This document shows positions 25,485-35,091 of a stretch of DNA of 64,000 nt, piece by piece. The number at the start of each line of letters is the position of its first letter. The first letter of the stretch is position 1. The position numbers and the translations under genes are program-made. The DNA is from CAZCVI01 sp964502145 (GTDB taxonomy: Bacteria > Acidobacteriota > Aminicenantia > UBA2199): the NCBI GenBank assembly GCA_964502145.1, contig CAZCVI010000028.1, positions 18,890 to 82,889 on the forward strand. The letters run 5' to 3'. The notes under the pieces are model-generated. The model ran no database searches. It saw only the letters and a program-made list of their open reading frames with translations, and had not been told where the DNA came from.

Positions 25485-27103
25485 TAAATATTCCCCGTTT
25501 GCAGGAAATGAGGGTACACGGTTACCGCAGTGACTGGCTCTACAAAAGGTGTGCTGTATTTCTTTAAACTCGCTTCATCTATACTTTCGACAAAGGAAAC
25601 CAGATAAATCTCGGTGATGCCCAGTTTCTTACCATACAGTGCGGCTTGTTCCAAGGCTTGGCGATATTTCCATTCATTGGCAAAACTCTTTAATTCGATA
25701 CCATAGGTCATGGTTTTGTCCATGCGTTGGAGCAGCAGATCAATCTTGCCATTGCCCGTCGGAAACTCGGGATGCACCAAAATGCGCTCACCACTTAATA
25801 ATTGATGGAGGTACGCATAAAGATTAAAATGAAACACGGCTTCATAGATGCGCATGTCATTGCGTCTGGGCGCGTTTTTAAATAACCAGCCCTTGTTTTT
25901 ATCCAAGTAGGTCTGATACAGTTGCAATAACACGGGAATATCAATGCGGTCGGGAAAGAGAAACCGGGGCACGGAATAAAAAATCCCTGCCAATTGCCCC
26001 AACTCCTTGAATAAATCATTGGCAAAATAATTAAATAACCGCTTCTGCACCAATGGCGAGGCAAAGCGCAGGAAATTAATCGCATCAGCACCTGGTTCTG
26101 GTTCGATGATGCCGTTCATATAGAGATAATTGGTCGCTTCATCATCAAAACGGAAAGGAATAGGTTCATCTGATTTAAACAGGTTGATCACCTTATCTTT
26201 GTAGGGTTGGATTTTGGCTTTGCTGACCAGATTGATGATATTATTGTTGGGTAGAATATCCATGGCCATGTGGTAAACGATATTAAAATCGTCCATGTTA
26301 ATTGGACGCGTCGTATCATTGACGTAATTCCTGCAACCCTCCGTAAGCAGTTCACCCAGCCAGCCAATTAAACCCGGTTGTCCGTTGGTTTCTTGGAACA
26401 ATTTTTCAATGACCTCTGGTTCAATCTTTTGGCCGCTCTCCCGTTCATACCATTGGAACATACCCTGTACTTCGTCAAAGGTAAGATTATCAATATGCAT
26501 ACTTCGTTGCACATTAAACGGGGAACCTTTATCATTTTCTATACCCAGCACACTACGCACGCCGATTAACGCCACCGCATGAAGCAGATAGGTTTTTTGT
26601 TCTGTGGGTATGTCCCGTTCTTCCAAGCGGTTGATGTAAATATTTCTAAAGGCACCCACAATTGCATTAATGGCTGTTTCCGCCAGTGAATCAAACTCGT
26701 CCAGAATAAGAATCAGAGGTTTCTTAATCGAATCCTTTTTGAAAATATTTTGGAAACTCTGTCCGGTATTGATTTTGGTAAAGGATTTCTTTAAGCCATC
26801 GCCAATAGTTTCTGCAATAATCTTTAAGACCGTTTTCGGATTGGTTTCCGTTTTAAGGTTTTGCAGATTAATTTTAAGCACATGGAAGCGGGGGTCTTTT
26901 TGTAATTGGTAGAGAATTTCGCCCATGAGCCATGTTTTGCCAGTTTGCCGGGGCGCCCATACCGTGATATAGTGGCCACCTTCTGCATCGTTTTCCCCCA
27001 TCAGTTGCGAGTTTACCTTTTCGATATATTCGGTTCGTGGCGCGTAATAATGCAATTTCGGATTGACAGGACCATAAGAATTAAATCGTCTCATTGTATA
27101 CAC
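25484..27103 (-). CDS. AAA-like ATPase with C-terminal PD-(D/E)XK-type domain
   Basis: The 539-residue protein belongs to the AAA-like/DUF1703-type group. It has Walker A VWAPRQTGKTWLMG near 50-63, Walker B LILILDEFDSL near 130-140, an arginine-rich sensor region with a helical middle, and a C-terminal nuclease-like segment (EFPTGNGKIDLLLQRM, then TYGIELKSFANEW) with Asp and ExK. Such proteins occur in many copies in anaerobes; a mobile-element or defence role has been suggested for the group but is not settled. It is a single gene, convergent with cysK, and next to a GGGAATTAT repeat. Confidence 0.8.
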   Translation of the reverse strand: MYTMRRFNSYGPVNPKLHYYAPRTEYIEKVNSQLMGENDAEGGHYITVWAPRQTGKTWLMGEILYQLQKDPRFHVLKINLQNLKTETNPKTVLKIIAETIGDGLKKSFTKINTGQSFQNIFKKDSIKKPLILILDEFDSLAETAINAIVGAFRNIYINRLEERDIPTEQKTYLLHAVALIGVRSVLGIENDKGSPFNVQRSMHIDNLTFDEVQGMFQWYERESGQKIEPEVIEKLFQETNGQPGLIGWLGELLTEGCRNYVNDTTRPINMDDFNIVYHMAMDILPNNNIINLVSKAKIQPYKDKVINLFKSDEPIPFRFDDEATNYLYMNGIIEPEPGADAINFLRFASPLVQKRLFNYFANDLFKELGQLAGIFYSVPRFLFPDRIDIPVLLQLYQTYLDKNKGWLFKNAPRRNDMRIYEAVFHFNLYAYLHQLLSGERILVHPEFPTGNGKIDLLLQRMDKTMTYGIELKSFANEWKYRQALEQAALYGKKLGITEIYLVSFVESIDEASLKKYSTPFVEPVTAVTVYPHFLQTGNI

Positions 27104-27183
27104 CTCGTTTGTTTTTATGCCAGTGTTATGCCTATTCTACCAAAAGTTTGGCGAAAATGCAAGATACTGTATGCTGTGGGATT

Positions 27184-27343
27184 GACTGCCAAGTTAATGG
27201 GAAGTCTGGGAAGTCTGGGAAGTCTGGGAATTATGGGAATTATGAGAGGAATGGGAGGAATGGGAATATTTTTGTTTATCCCATAATTCCCATAATTCCC
27301 ATACTTCCCAGACTTCCCACTTGCGTTTACGATACTCTCAAAG
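27184..27343. repeat. 9-bp-periodic hairpin repeat, GGGAATTAT family (full copy)
   Basis: Flank ACTGCCAAGTTAATGGG, GGGAAGTCT units, a centre with ATATTTTTGTTTATCCC, inverted units, and flank GCGTTTACGATACTCTCAAA. The central sequence is the reverse complement of the centre at 2796-2980, so the centre can be in either direction relative to the flanks. Confidence 0.85.
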
Positions 27344-27361
27344 ACCTTATGGCGAATCAGT

Positions 27362-28141
27362 TTACACAGGCCGGGGAATAATAATCGCACGATCACCACA
27401 CGGAATTGTATCTAAACGTTCGAAATATATCTGCTTAAGAATCGGACTGTACCAGGGTTTTTCTGTAGGTTCACGAAAGACCCGCCTGCCATGAACAAAT
27501 AAAAAGTCATCACCATATAAAAAAGCCATGTTCGGGTCATGTAAAATGATGACAATAGTCAAACCTTCTGCGGCCAGTCTCTTTAAAAGGGTCAGTATCT
27601 CTACTTGATTCACATAATCCAAGTGACTTGTTGGTTCATCCAGCAGTAAAATGTCCGGTTCCTGGGCAAGCGTCCGGGCAATCATGACCAATTGCTGTTC
27701 CCCTCCTGATAACTCCGTGTAAATGCGATTTTTTAGCGCGTGTATGCCAATTTTTGCCAGTGTTTCATCCACCTTTTGCTCATCCCGTTGACTCGGCAAG
27801 AATTTGATGTAACCTGCCCGACCCGTTAACACTACATCCCCAACAGTGAACGGAAAAACCGGGCGGTGACTCTGACCCAAGTAACCTGCTAAACGCGCTT
27901 GACCTGAAAGATGCAACGCTTTTACTTCCTGACCCCCAATGCGAATACTCCCCCTGTGATACGGCAACATCCCGGCTAGACAACGCATAAACGTCGATTT
28001 TCCCGAACCATTGCGCCCCAGAATCATCGTTACACAGTTGCGATAGATATCAATCGTGATGTTTTCTAAAATGGCGTCGCGACCATGCGGATAATAAAAA
28101 GAGAGTTCTTTGACCGATATGATCGCGTCCGTTGTTTTCAT
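27362..28141 (-). CDS. ABC transporter ATPase, iron-chelate/cobalamin type
   Basis: This FecE/BtuD-like ATPase has Walker A GRNGSGKST, signature ELSGGEQQLVMIARTL and Walker B ILLLDEPTSHLD. I start it at ATG 28141, which overlaps the permease stop by four bases; a GTG nine bases upstream would add three residues. It energises import of a metal chelate taken up by the TonB receptor and binding protein encoded upstream. The length, about 259 residues, is normal. Confidence 0.9.
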   Translation of the reverse strand: MKTTDAIISVKELSFYYPHGRDAILENITIDIYRNCVTMILGRNGSGKSTFMRCLAGMLPYHRGSIRIGGQEVKALHLSGQARLAGYLGQSHRPVFPFTVGDVVLTGRAGYIKFLPSQRDEQKVDETLAKIGIHALKNRIYTELSGGEQQLVMIARTLAQEPDILLLDEPTSHLDYVNQVEILTLLKRLAAEGLTIVIILHDPNMAFLYGDDFLFVHGRRVFREPTEKPWYSPILKQIYFERLDTIPCGDRAIIIPRPV

Positions 28142-29136
28142 CGCTCCCACCCGATATTTGTTTTTTTCATCAGATAAATAAAGATCGGTGCCCCCAATAA
28201 CATCGTAAAAATACCAATTGGGATTTCCATATCCATCATTGAACGCGAGATATTGTCAATTAATAATAAAAAAGCACCGCCAAACAGGAAATTGAGTGGC
28301 AGGGCTTTCCGATTATCCACACCTGCTGCCATACGAATAATATGGGGCACGATTAATCCATAAAGCGCGATTATTCCAGACACTGCCACCGCCGCAGACA
28401 CAGAGAGCGAAACAAGAAAAAGAATGATACTTTTTTCCCGTTGCGGATTTATGCCTACAGAACGTGCTTCATCGTCTCCAAGCGCAATCACATTCAAGCG
28501 CCAGCGCATCAACAACAAAACAAAGACACTCCCCAGCATCGGTATACTTGTTTCGCCCAATTGCTGCCACGATGCATTCTGGAAATTCCCCATTGTCCAC
28601 TGCACAATGGATTGCAATTTAAAAGGGTCGCTCAGATATTGCACGATAGTTAACAACGCCGTAAAAATACCATTCACGATTATGCCCGCCAGAATCAGAG
28701 AGACTACAGAAAGCGTTTTGTTCTTTAATGCCATAAAATAACTGATAATCACAGCCAGCAGTCCAAACACAAACGCGGACAATGGTATCGGCCAAAAAGG
28801 AACCGCAATCGCCATAGCCAGAGCCGCTCCAAAAGCAGCACCCGACGATAATCCCAATATATACGGGGAAACCAAGGGATTCCGAAATACAGCTTGCAAC
28901 GCTGCGCCTGAAATAGCCAATACGCCACCAACCAGAAAAACCAGCAACACGCGGGGCATACGTACATTAAAAAAAATCGTCCATACCAACCGCTCGTTTT
29001 CCAGCGGCCCTGAATTAAACAGATACCGCACCAAATCACCCAGCCCCGCATGTTGCGACGGCCCCATAAAAAGCGAAACCAGCATGATGGGAACCGGTAA
29101 GATATAAATCAAGTTCACCAGGATTTTCTTTTTCAT
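28138..29136 (-). CDS. ABC transporter permease, FecCD/BtuC type
   Basis: The 332-residue protein has about nine to ten membrane helices and the FecCD signatures RMPRVLLVFLVGGVLAISGA, NPLVSPYILGLSSGAAFGA and GLIVPHIIRM. It is the membrane channel of the importer, working as a dimer with the ATPase. It overlaps the binding-protein gene by four bases upstream and the ATPase gene downstream. Confidence 0.92.
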   Translation of the reverse strand: MKKKILVNLIYILPVPIMLVSLFMGPSQHAGLGDLVRYLFNSGPLENERLVWTIFFNVRMPRVLLVFLVGGVLAISGAALQAVFRNPLVSPYILGLSSGAAFGAALAMAIAVPFWPIPLSAFVFGLLAVIISYFMALKNKTLSVVSLILAGIIVNGIFTALLTIVQYLSDPFKLQSIVQWTMGNFQNASWQQLGETSIPMLGSVFVLLLMRWRLNVIALGDDEARSVGINPQREKSIILFLVSLSVSAAVAVSGIIALYGLIVPHIIRMAAGVDNRKALPLNFLFGGAFLLLIDNISRSMMDMEIPIGIFTMLLGAPIFIYLMKKTNIGWER

Positions 29137-30176
29137 GGGTTTTTGGGCTGCGCTAATTTTTTATCTTTAGCACCGTAGAGCATATCCAGCATTTTTGTTT
29201 TCTCGTGTTCCAAATCCAAGGTTTTTAATTCTGCCGGCCAAAACCACTTGGCCATCATCTTAATAACGTATTGAAACTTGAGCGTCCACAAATCGCCGTA
29301 AAACACCGAGGGTAATTCGTAAACCCGGTTGTTCTGAACCGCATCAATTGTTTGCAAACCCGGTTCTTTGAGAATATCTACCGCGTCCAAGCGTTCATTT
29401 TGCCACATAATAATGATTTCCGGGTTCCATATTAATAGATTTTCCTTGTTAATCACCAGATGTTCCAGTTCGCTGCGGCAGACATTAAAACCCAGTGCTC
29501 CTTCAATCACCTGATCAACCGTGCTGTTTTTTCCCGCCGTATTCAAGATACTTTGTGCCCACATGAAATAGACTTTTTTACGTTGCGCAGAAACAAGCGT
29601 GCGCAGATGCGTTGAAAAAACGTTCATTTCTTGCCGCGTGTAATCTACCAGCGTTTTAGCCCGTTCTTTTTTATCCAGCAACACCCCTAAATCCGTGATT
29701 TCCTTATAGACATCTTCCAGGCTTTTAAGCATCACCCCGTAAACCCGTATGCCCTGTTTTTCCAGTCCTGAAATCGCTTCTATTTGCGAGGCCCAGATAA
29801 TCACCAGATCAGGTTCCAGTGCTAACACCGTCTCCATGTTAACAAAATCCCAGTTCCCTGGTGCTAAAATTTGTTTTTGTTTGATGCGCACATCCAGTGC
29901 CGCGTATTGTGCCGCCACATTCCCATTATAAACCGTTGTCGGCACACCCACCACTGTATCTTCCGCGTCGAGCATATAAATCCCACTCAGTGCGCTTTCA
30001 ATCAGACACACCACCCGCGTCGCCCGTTTTGGCAGAGTCACTTTAACCCCGCGAAAATCAGTGACCGTGATTCCTGACTTCATCGGCAGTTGCGGCGCTT
30101 TGCTACATGCCAAAGCGAACATCAAGAACGTCACGCACACGCAGAATCTGAGCGTTTTTAGACCCGTTGTTGTCAC
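29133..30176 (-). CDS. Periplasmic chelate-binding lipoprotein
   Basis: The 347-residue type III binding protein has a lipobox (FLMFALACSK), the PBP core VTDFRGVKVTLPKRATRVVC and VLALEPDLVIIWASQ, and a conserved C-terminal Trp-rich end. Length and folds match the FepB/BtuF-like family. It delivers the ligand from the receptor to the permease. The ligand (ferric siderophore, heme or cobalamin) cannot be told from sequence; no cobalamin riboswitch lies upstream of the operon. Confidence 0.88.
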   Translation of the reverse strand: MTTTGLKTLRFCVCVTFLMFALACSKAPQLPMKSGITVTDFRGVKVTLPKRATRVVCLIESALSGIYMLDAEDTVVGVPTTVYNGNVAAQYAALDVRIKQKQILAPGNWDFVNMETVLALEPDLVIIWASQIEAISGLEKQGIRVYGVMLKSLEDVYKEITDLGVLLDKKERAKTLVDYTRQEMNVFSTHLRTLVSAQRKKVYFMWAQSILNTAGKNSTVDQVIEGALGFNVCRSELEHLVINKENLLIWNPEIIIMWQNERLDAVDILKEPGLQTIDAVQNNRVYELPSVFYGDLWTLKFQYVIKMMAKWFWPAELKTLDLEHEKTKMLDMLYGAKDKKLAQPKNP

Positions 30177-30186
30177 AGCGCTTCCT

Positions 30187-32304
30187 TTAAAAACTCGCTT
30201 TTAAGCCCGTTAAAATGGAAAAACCAAGATTACGGAATTGCCAGGGCATTTCGAACCGATTGGCTGTTAGATTCACCATGGCTGCATAACAGTCCAGTTG
30301 ATACGAGGCACTTTTGGCAATTCGTTGGCTCACGTAAACATTTAAAAGTGCTCCAGGCGTGAATTTTTTCCGCCCGCTTTTCGCAGAACTATCAAAATAG
30401 CCCCCATTATAATTTAAATAGGACGAAATTTGCATACCAAAAGACGTATTGATCGTGATTCCCGCGTTTAGAATATGGCGCGGTGAAAAAGGCACTTCGC
30501 TGTTATTCTGATCCGCGTCCAATTCGTTCTTAATTTTCGTTTTAATATGCGTGTAGTTGGCAAACCATTGGAGAGAGCTGTTGAGGCGTTGTGAGATTTC
30601 TATTTCCAGTCCTAGTGACGATGATTTCCCCGCGTTAATCGATTGTGTTTGCGAGGGGTTCTGGCTGACCACGTTTTCCACGATAGCATCGTCCACCGTG
30701 ATCGAGAAACCCCGTAAGCTGACATTTATATTCCTAAAAGCCGTAATATCCATGCCGCCATCAAAGGCCAGACCTGATTCTGGTTTGAGATTTGGGTTTG
30801 GTAGTTGTCCGTGTTTACCCGGTACACCCAAATCGTTCAGGAAAATCGTGCCGCCCACCGATTTTAAACCCGGTGTGATAAAACTGGACCCCGCATTCGC
30901 ATAAATCGCCAGGGTAGGGGTCAGTGTATACCTGCCGCCTGCGCTCCAGAGCAGTTTATTCCAGGCGCTATCTTGCAAACCCGGTGCCCCACCATTAATA
31001 AAATCAATGCGGTCCTTAATACGGGCGAAACGCAGTCCGCCGCGTAGGATAAGATTTTCAAAACGCAGTTCTTCCTGAGCGAACAGGCCCATTTGCCACG
31101 CCGTGGATTTGTTGCCGAACAATTCGTACCCCAGTAACGGATCCGACCATGTATGATAATCAGCCGCCTGATAATCCAGGCCCACGATCAACAGGTGATT
31201 CGCGCCGTGACCCATGGATAATGTCAAATGCGCTGGCACAATGTTTTGATAGACCCCGTTATTTGATACCAGGTGGTCTACCACATCAAAATTACTTTCC
31301 TGCCATTGTCGGTCGTAAGTTCTCAAACCCAGGCCCGCTTCAAACGTCAGTTTGTCAGCCAGTTCGATAAAATAGGAACCATTCACCGTCAGATAGTCAT
31401 GGTTAAAGCCCCGGTAAGTCCGGCCTGCGTCTCCTTTATGAAACGTTTTGTTTACAAAGAGCGTGAATTTATGGTTTTTTTCTTTATCCAGTGAAAGTGT
31501 GATGCCAGAATACAGTTTAGTTTTGCGGTATTCCGGTTTATCTTTCATATTCAGCCAGGAATTTTCTGTCCCATAATTTGCGTAGTCTGACATTTCATAG
31601 CTGCCGCCCGCGAAGAAGTGGATATTTCTAATATTGTTTTCGTGGTAGAATTGCGCGTTAACCGTATTGTACGTCCCGTAGGCCAGTGATAGTTGTGTGC
31701 TTTGTTTTTCGATGCGTTCTTTTAAGATCAGGTTTACCGTTCCAGCCAGAGGGCTTTGGCTGCCCGCGAAGTCTTGTGACAGGTAGGTTGGATAAAGCAC
31801 CGAGGCTGGGCCCCGGAGTACTTCGATTTGCCCAATTGCTTGAATATCCAGTGACATTGGGTCCATGAACGCGTCGATGGGCAGTCCTTGCAGCATATAC
31901 GTGCAATATTTTGGGCCTATCCCCCCGTAAGTCCCCCAGTTCGCGTCATTTCGGGAAAGAGTGCTGACCGATGCCCCCGGTTTATACATGATGGCTTCTG
32001 AAATATTCCGGTTCTGGGAAACAAGCGTTTTGATTTCGTCTTGCGCCACCACGTCAATTTTTTGCGTAACGCTGCCGATCGCTTGTGGTTGTTTCGCTGC
32101 CGTGACCACTACCGTCACGTCTGCTGCTTTGACCGGTTTTTTCTTGTCCGCTTCTTTATCGTCCGCATAGGCGTTTAATGGCAGGATAGAGATCATCGTC
32201 AACAGGATGATCATCAGCATAGTCATAAGCCCCGTCATAAAAAAGAATCCTGTATGTCTTGCATTTTTTCGTATAGCCTGGGTTTTTAATTCATATCCGT
32301 TCAT
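30187..32304 (-). CDS. TonB-dependent outer-membrane receptor
   Basis: The 705-residue protein starts with a long basic region, a signal helix (TGLMTMLMIILLTMISILPL), then a TonB-box-like segment (DVTVVVTAAK), a plug domain (SVTQKIDVVAQDEI; IGQIEVLRGPASVLYP) and a 22-strand-type barrel rich in Asn/Tyr/Gly, ending in an aromatic residue (GLKASF). It takes up a metal chelate across the outer membrane. The binding protein starts ten bases after its stop, so the four genes 32304-27362 form one operon. Its presence argues for a diderm host. Confidence 0.92.
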   Translation of the reverse strand: MNGYELKTQAIRKNARHTGFFFMTGLMTMLMIILLTMISILPLNAYADDKEADKKKPVKAADVTVVVTAAKQPQAIGSVTQKIDVVAQDEIKTLVSQNRNISEAIMYKPGASVSTLSRNDANWGTYGGIGPKYCTYMLQGLPIDAFMDPMSLDIQAIGQIEVLRGPASVLYPTYLSQDFAGSQSPLAGTVNLILKERIEKQSTQLSLAYGTYNTVNAQFYHENNIRNIHFFAGGSYEMSDYANYGTENSWLNMKDKPEYRKTKLYSGITLSLDKEKNHKFTLFVNKTFHKGDAGRTYRGFNHDYLTVNGSYFIELADKLTFEAGLGLRTYDRQWQESNFDVVDHLVSNNGVYQNIVPAHLTLSMGHGANHLLIVGLDYQAADYHTWSDPLLGYELFGNKSTAWQMGLFAQEELRFENLILRGGLRFARIKDRIDFINGGAPGLQDSAWNKLLWSAGGRYTLTPTLAIYANAGSSFITPGLKSVGGTIFLNDLGVPGKHGQLPNPNLKPESGLAFDGGMDITAFRNINVSLRGFSITVDDAIVENVVSQNPSQTQSINAGKSSSLGLEIEISQRLNSSLQWFANYTHIKTKIKNELDADQNNSEVPFSPRHILNAGITINTSFGMQISSYLNYNGGYFDSSAKSGRKKFTPGALLNVYVSQRIAKSASYQLDCYAAMVNLTANRFEMPWQFRNLGFSILTGLKASF

Positions 32305-32411
32305 TTTTTCTCCGGTGTTAATTTAGAATCAAAAATTTTAACACACCCCATAGCGCATGTCAAATCAGTGACGAGATTAATGGTGAGTACCCGTTTTGTC
32401 TAAAAGAATTT

Positions 32412-32512
32412 TGCCCACGGATTACACGAATTAACGCGAATTTATTAAAAAATAGTTCATATTTCGTTTAAATGCGTGCAAAATCGTTAAATTCGTGGCG
32501 ATTTTTTATTAA
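32412..32512. repeat. Inverted repeat of the CACGAATT type (degenerate)
   Basis: TTGCCCACGGATTACACGAA and the following ttaacgcgaa are partly mirrored by ATCGTTAAATTCGTGGCGA. It is a weaker relative of 8053-8150 and lies upstream of the receptor gene. Confidence 0.55.
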
Positions 32513-32637
32513 GAACCCGGTAGATTGTAGTCTCAGTGGAAATGAGTAGAGCAGCAAAATTTTTTGCCGTGCATCCGTCCGCCAAAGACGTGGCGAGAGT
32601 GAATAAACTCGTGTATGAGATTTAAATGCGACCCAAT

Positions 32638-32992
32638 GACCCGGCAAAGAGGCAAAACCGGGCGGAAAAATGATACATTTGTCCGGCAAAGAGGCAAAAC
32701 CGGGTGGAAAAATGGTGCATTTGTCCGGCAAAGAGGCAAAACCGGGTGGAAAAATGATGCATCAGTCTGGCAAAGAGGCAAAACTGGGTGGAAAAATGAT
32801 GAGTCAGCCTGGCAAAGAGGCAAAACTGGGTGGAAAAATGATGAGTCAGTCTGGCAAAGAGGCAAAACCGGGTGGAAAAATGATGCATCAGCCTGGCAAA
32901 GAGGCGAAACCGGGTGGAAAAATGATGCATTTGTCTGGCAAAGAGGCGAAACCGGGTGGAAAAGAGATGAATCAGTCTGGCAAAGCCGTATA
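32638..32992. repeat. 42-bp minisatellite, about 8.4 copies
   Basis: The unit is CGGCAAAGAGGCAAAACCGG plus GTGGAAAAATGATGCATTTGT and a final C, with scattered substitutions. As 42 is divisible by three, open frames run through it on both strands (for example SGKEAKPGGKMMHL per unit), but none has a ribosome site or unique flanking protein. There are no unique spacers, so it is not a CRISPR array. The rest of 32305-33229 shows no gene. Confidence 0.9.
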
Positions 32993-33229
32993 GATGAAAA
33001 AAAAAGAAACAGATTTGCCCACGAATAACATCGCGTTGCACCCATTTTTAAAAAAGCAGTATCAGCAAGACATAGAGTTCCAATGCATCATAATGACCAA
33101 TGAAGCGGAAGCGTTCGCGCCGCTAAAGTGGAGGGCTTTTCGCCTAACTTCATAGCCTCCTAATTTCTTAACTTCCATCTTTTCAGGTCGGTAGAAATAC
33201 TTATTTTGAAAAAAGTGGTTCCTTGGGGG

Positions 33230-33259
33230 TTGACTTTGTCTCGTAAGGTGTGGTATATA
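33230..33259 (+). promoter_or_regulatory. Promoter of the kinase/regulator/channel operon
   Basis: TTGACT (33230-33235), 18-base spacer, TATATA (33254-33259). The transcript should begin near 33267, giving a leader of about 185 bases. Confidence 0.55.
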
Positions 33260-33269
33260 AAGACTTTCA

Positions 33270-33445
33270 ATGAATTTGGAAATGAATAGAGATAAAAAAA
33301 TATTTGTTGGCAGCGCGAAAATGGGTAAGGTTAAGCCCCAATGGCGGTAGCCTGTGAGAGTATATGTCTTACAAGAATTTAAAACTCAACTCGTTAAGCC
33401 AAGCAGTCACCAACGGTCTTGGACTGCATTAACAGAATAAGGAGG
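33270..33445 (+). other. Long 5' leader, possibly structured
   Basis: The leader contains GC-rich blocks in an otherwise AT-rich unit (GGGTAAGGTTAAGCCCC, GGCGGTAGCC, and AGTCACCAACGGTCTTGGACT, which can fold). I could not match it to a riboswitch class: the c-di-GMP-I core and the other common cores are absent. Confidence 0.3.
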
Positions 33446-33451
33446 TACAAT

Positions 33452-35086
33452 TTGATTCAATGGTTGAGCACAAATGCTGGCACTGCCCTTTTACTTAGTG
33501 GCACATGCATGATTTCTACTTTTTTTATGTTTCTTATTATGTATCTCATCGAAAGACGAATTGAGGTGTCTTCTGTAAAAAAATTAAATCTCTATTGGAA
33601 TCTTTCATTACTATTGCTCTTAATTGGTTTATATCAAATTTTTACTTTTTTTATTCTAAGAGTCCCGAATAACCCTGAAAAATCTCTTTTTTTTTATCGA
33701 TTATCTTATTTTGCAGGTATACCAACGATTCCAATTTTTCTGAATGTGTTATTGACATTGACAATTGGCAGTTATAAGGAAATACAAGACCCCACCAGTA
33801 AAATAAAAAGAGAATGGAAAAGACGAACGAAGATTATCTGGTGGCCAATGTGGATATTAACAGCTATAGTATTGACAGCCAATATTGTAGATATCTTGTT
33901 TTCCAAAAATATGGATTTATTTTTAACCGCGCGAAACATACGTTTGGAAAATTCTGCTGTTCCTTATATTGGAAGTTTTAGTCACAAGTTTACGATAATT
34001 TTTAATGTTGGCCTATTCCCAATATTATGGTTCATTACATTATCTGTTGCAATGTCTTTGATTTTGTCCTATATTATCAGAGTAATTTGGTTTGATAAGC
34101 CAGAATGGATAGAAGAGAAAAAAACTCCTATTAATTTATTTTTGACCGGACTGTTCGACAAAATGCCGACTGTAAAGTATATAAAAACATTTTCTTTTCT
34201 ATCAGTTATTTCACTCTATTTCTTAATTTTTCAAGGATTTCGAGGATACGATTGGCCTCTCTCTTTTCCAATTATGGCGTACTCAAATTTCTTTGCATTT
34301 TTTGCAATCATTTTTATTCTTTTCGGTGAAGTTTTTGGTGCTAGAGAAGAGACAATACGCGCCTATTCAAATGCTTTTCTCTCCAATATTAATTCAAGAG
34401 CAACCATTACATTGTCCCATGAAATGGGAACGCCCTTATTGGTGATAAGAGATCTCTTTCGAAGATTGAGTAAAGATTTTAATAACTACCTGACAGATGA
34501 ATCAAAAGAATTTTTAAAAGAACGTTTCCAGGACTACTTGGCAGAGATCAAGGATACAATGGGACAAGTAGATAAACTCGCCAGAATCTCAGGTGATATG
34601 AAGAAAAAAGCTGGAATCTTTAGAATAAATTTGGTTTCTGTTTCCCTGAAATCAATAGTAGATGAAGTAATAGAAACAGTAAAATTAAACCTAAAGGGCA
34701 AACAAATTACGTTTAAAATAAGACCTGATGATGTTTTTAACGAAGTAATAATTGATCCGGACCAAATGACTGTTATTTTACGGAATTTAATTGAAAATGC
34801 CATATATGCCGTTCCAACTCGTGATGCTGTCATTGAAATTTCTTGGAGAATTGGGGTGAATGTAATAATTGAAATCACAGACAACGGGCATGGTATTCCC
34901 AGAAACGAATTAAAAAATGTAGAAAAACTATATTACACTACAAAACCACCAGGAGTTGGTACTGGACTTGGTTTAAGTATTGTAAAAAATTTTATTCAAG
35001 AAATAAGAGGGAGTCTTTCCATAGAATCTACCCCAAATGTGGGAACAACTATCACTATAAAATTTCCGAATATTAATAAGGAGTAA
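33452..35086 (+). CDS. Membrane sensor histidine kinase
   Basis: I start at TTG 33452, seven bases after AAGGAGG; the longer frame begins without a ribosome site. The roughly 544-residue protein has about seven or eight membrane helices in the first 300 residues (a 7TM-like sensor). The kinase core has H-box TLSHEMGTPLLVIRD, N-box NLIENAIYAV, G1 TDNGHGIP and G2 GVGTGLGLSIVKNF. A response regulator follows six bases after the stop, and a pentapeptide/K+ channel protein is two genes further on. The stimulus is unknown. The gene is clearly more AT-rich than the genes around the operon, which suggests acquisition. Confidence 0.88.
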   Translation: MIQWLSTNAGTALLLSGTCMISTFFMFLIMYLIERRIEVSSVKKLNLYWNLSLLLLLIGLYQIFTFFILRVPNNPEKSLFFYRLSYFAGIPTIPIFLNVLLTLTIGSYKEIQDPTSKIKREWKRRTKIIWWPMWILTAIVLTANIVDILFSKNMDLFLTARNIRLENSAVPYIGSFSHKFTIIFNVGLFPILWFITLSVAMSLILSYIIRVIWFDKPEWIEEKKTPINLFLTGLFDKMPTVKYIKTFSFLSVISLYFLIFQGFRGYDWPLSFPIMAYSNFFAFFAIIFILFGEVFGAREETIRAYSNAFLSNINSRATITLSHEMGTPLLVIRDLFRRLSKDFNNYLTDESKEFLKERFQDYLAEIKDTMGQVDKLARISGDMKKKAGIFRINLVSVSLKSIVDEVIETVKLNLKGKQITFKIRPDDVFNEVIIDPDQMTVILRNLIENAIYAVPTRDAVIEISWRIGVNVIIEITDNGHGIPRNELKNVEKLYYTTKPPGVGTGLGLSIVKNFIQEIRGSLSIESTPNVGTTITIKFPNINKE

Positions 35087-35091
35087 ACTCA

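Noticed and set aside
32305..32400. Cobalamin riboswitch before the TonB receptor operon
   Set aside because: The short AT-rich leader lacks the B12-box and any matching stem pattern.
32638..32992. Regular repeats as a CRISPR array
   Set aside because: Units abut with no unique spacers, and no cas gene is in the window.
32533..33045. Open frames of 107-170 codons through the minisatellite
   Set aside because: They result from a 42-bp unit without stops, exist in several frames on both strands, and have no ribosome site or flanking domain.
33270..33445. c-di-GMP-I riboswitch
   Set aside because: GGGTAAGG and TTAAGCC are loosely similar to parts of the core, but the conserved order and the tetraloop receptor are missing.
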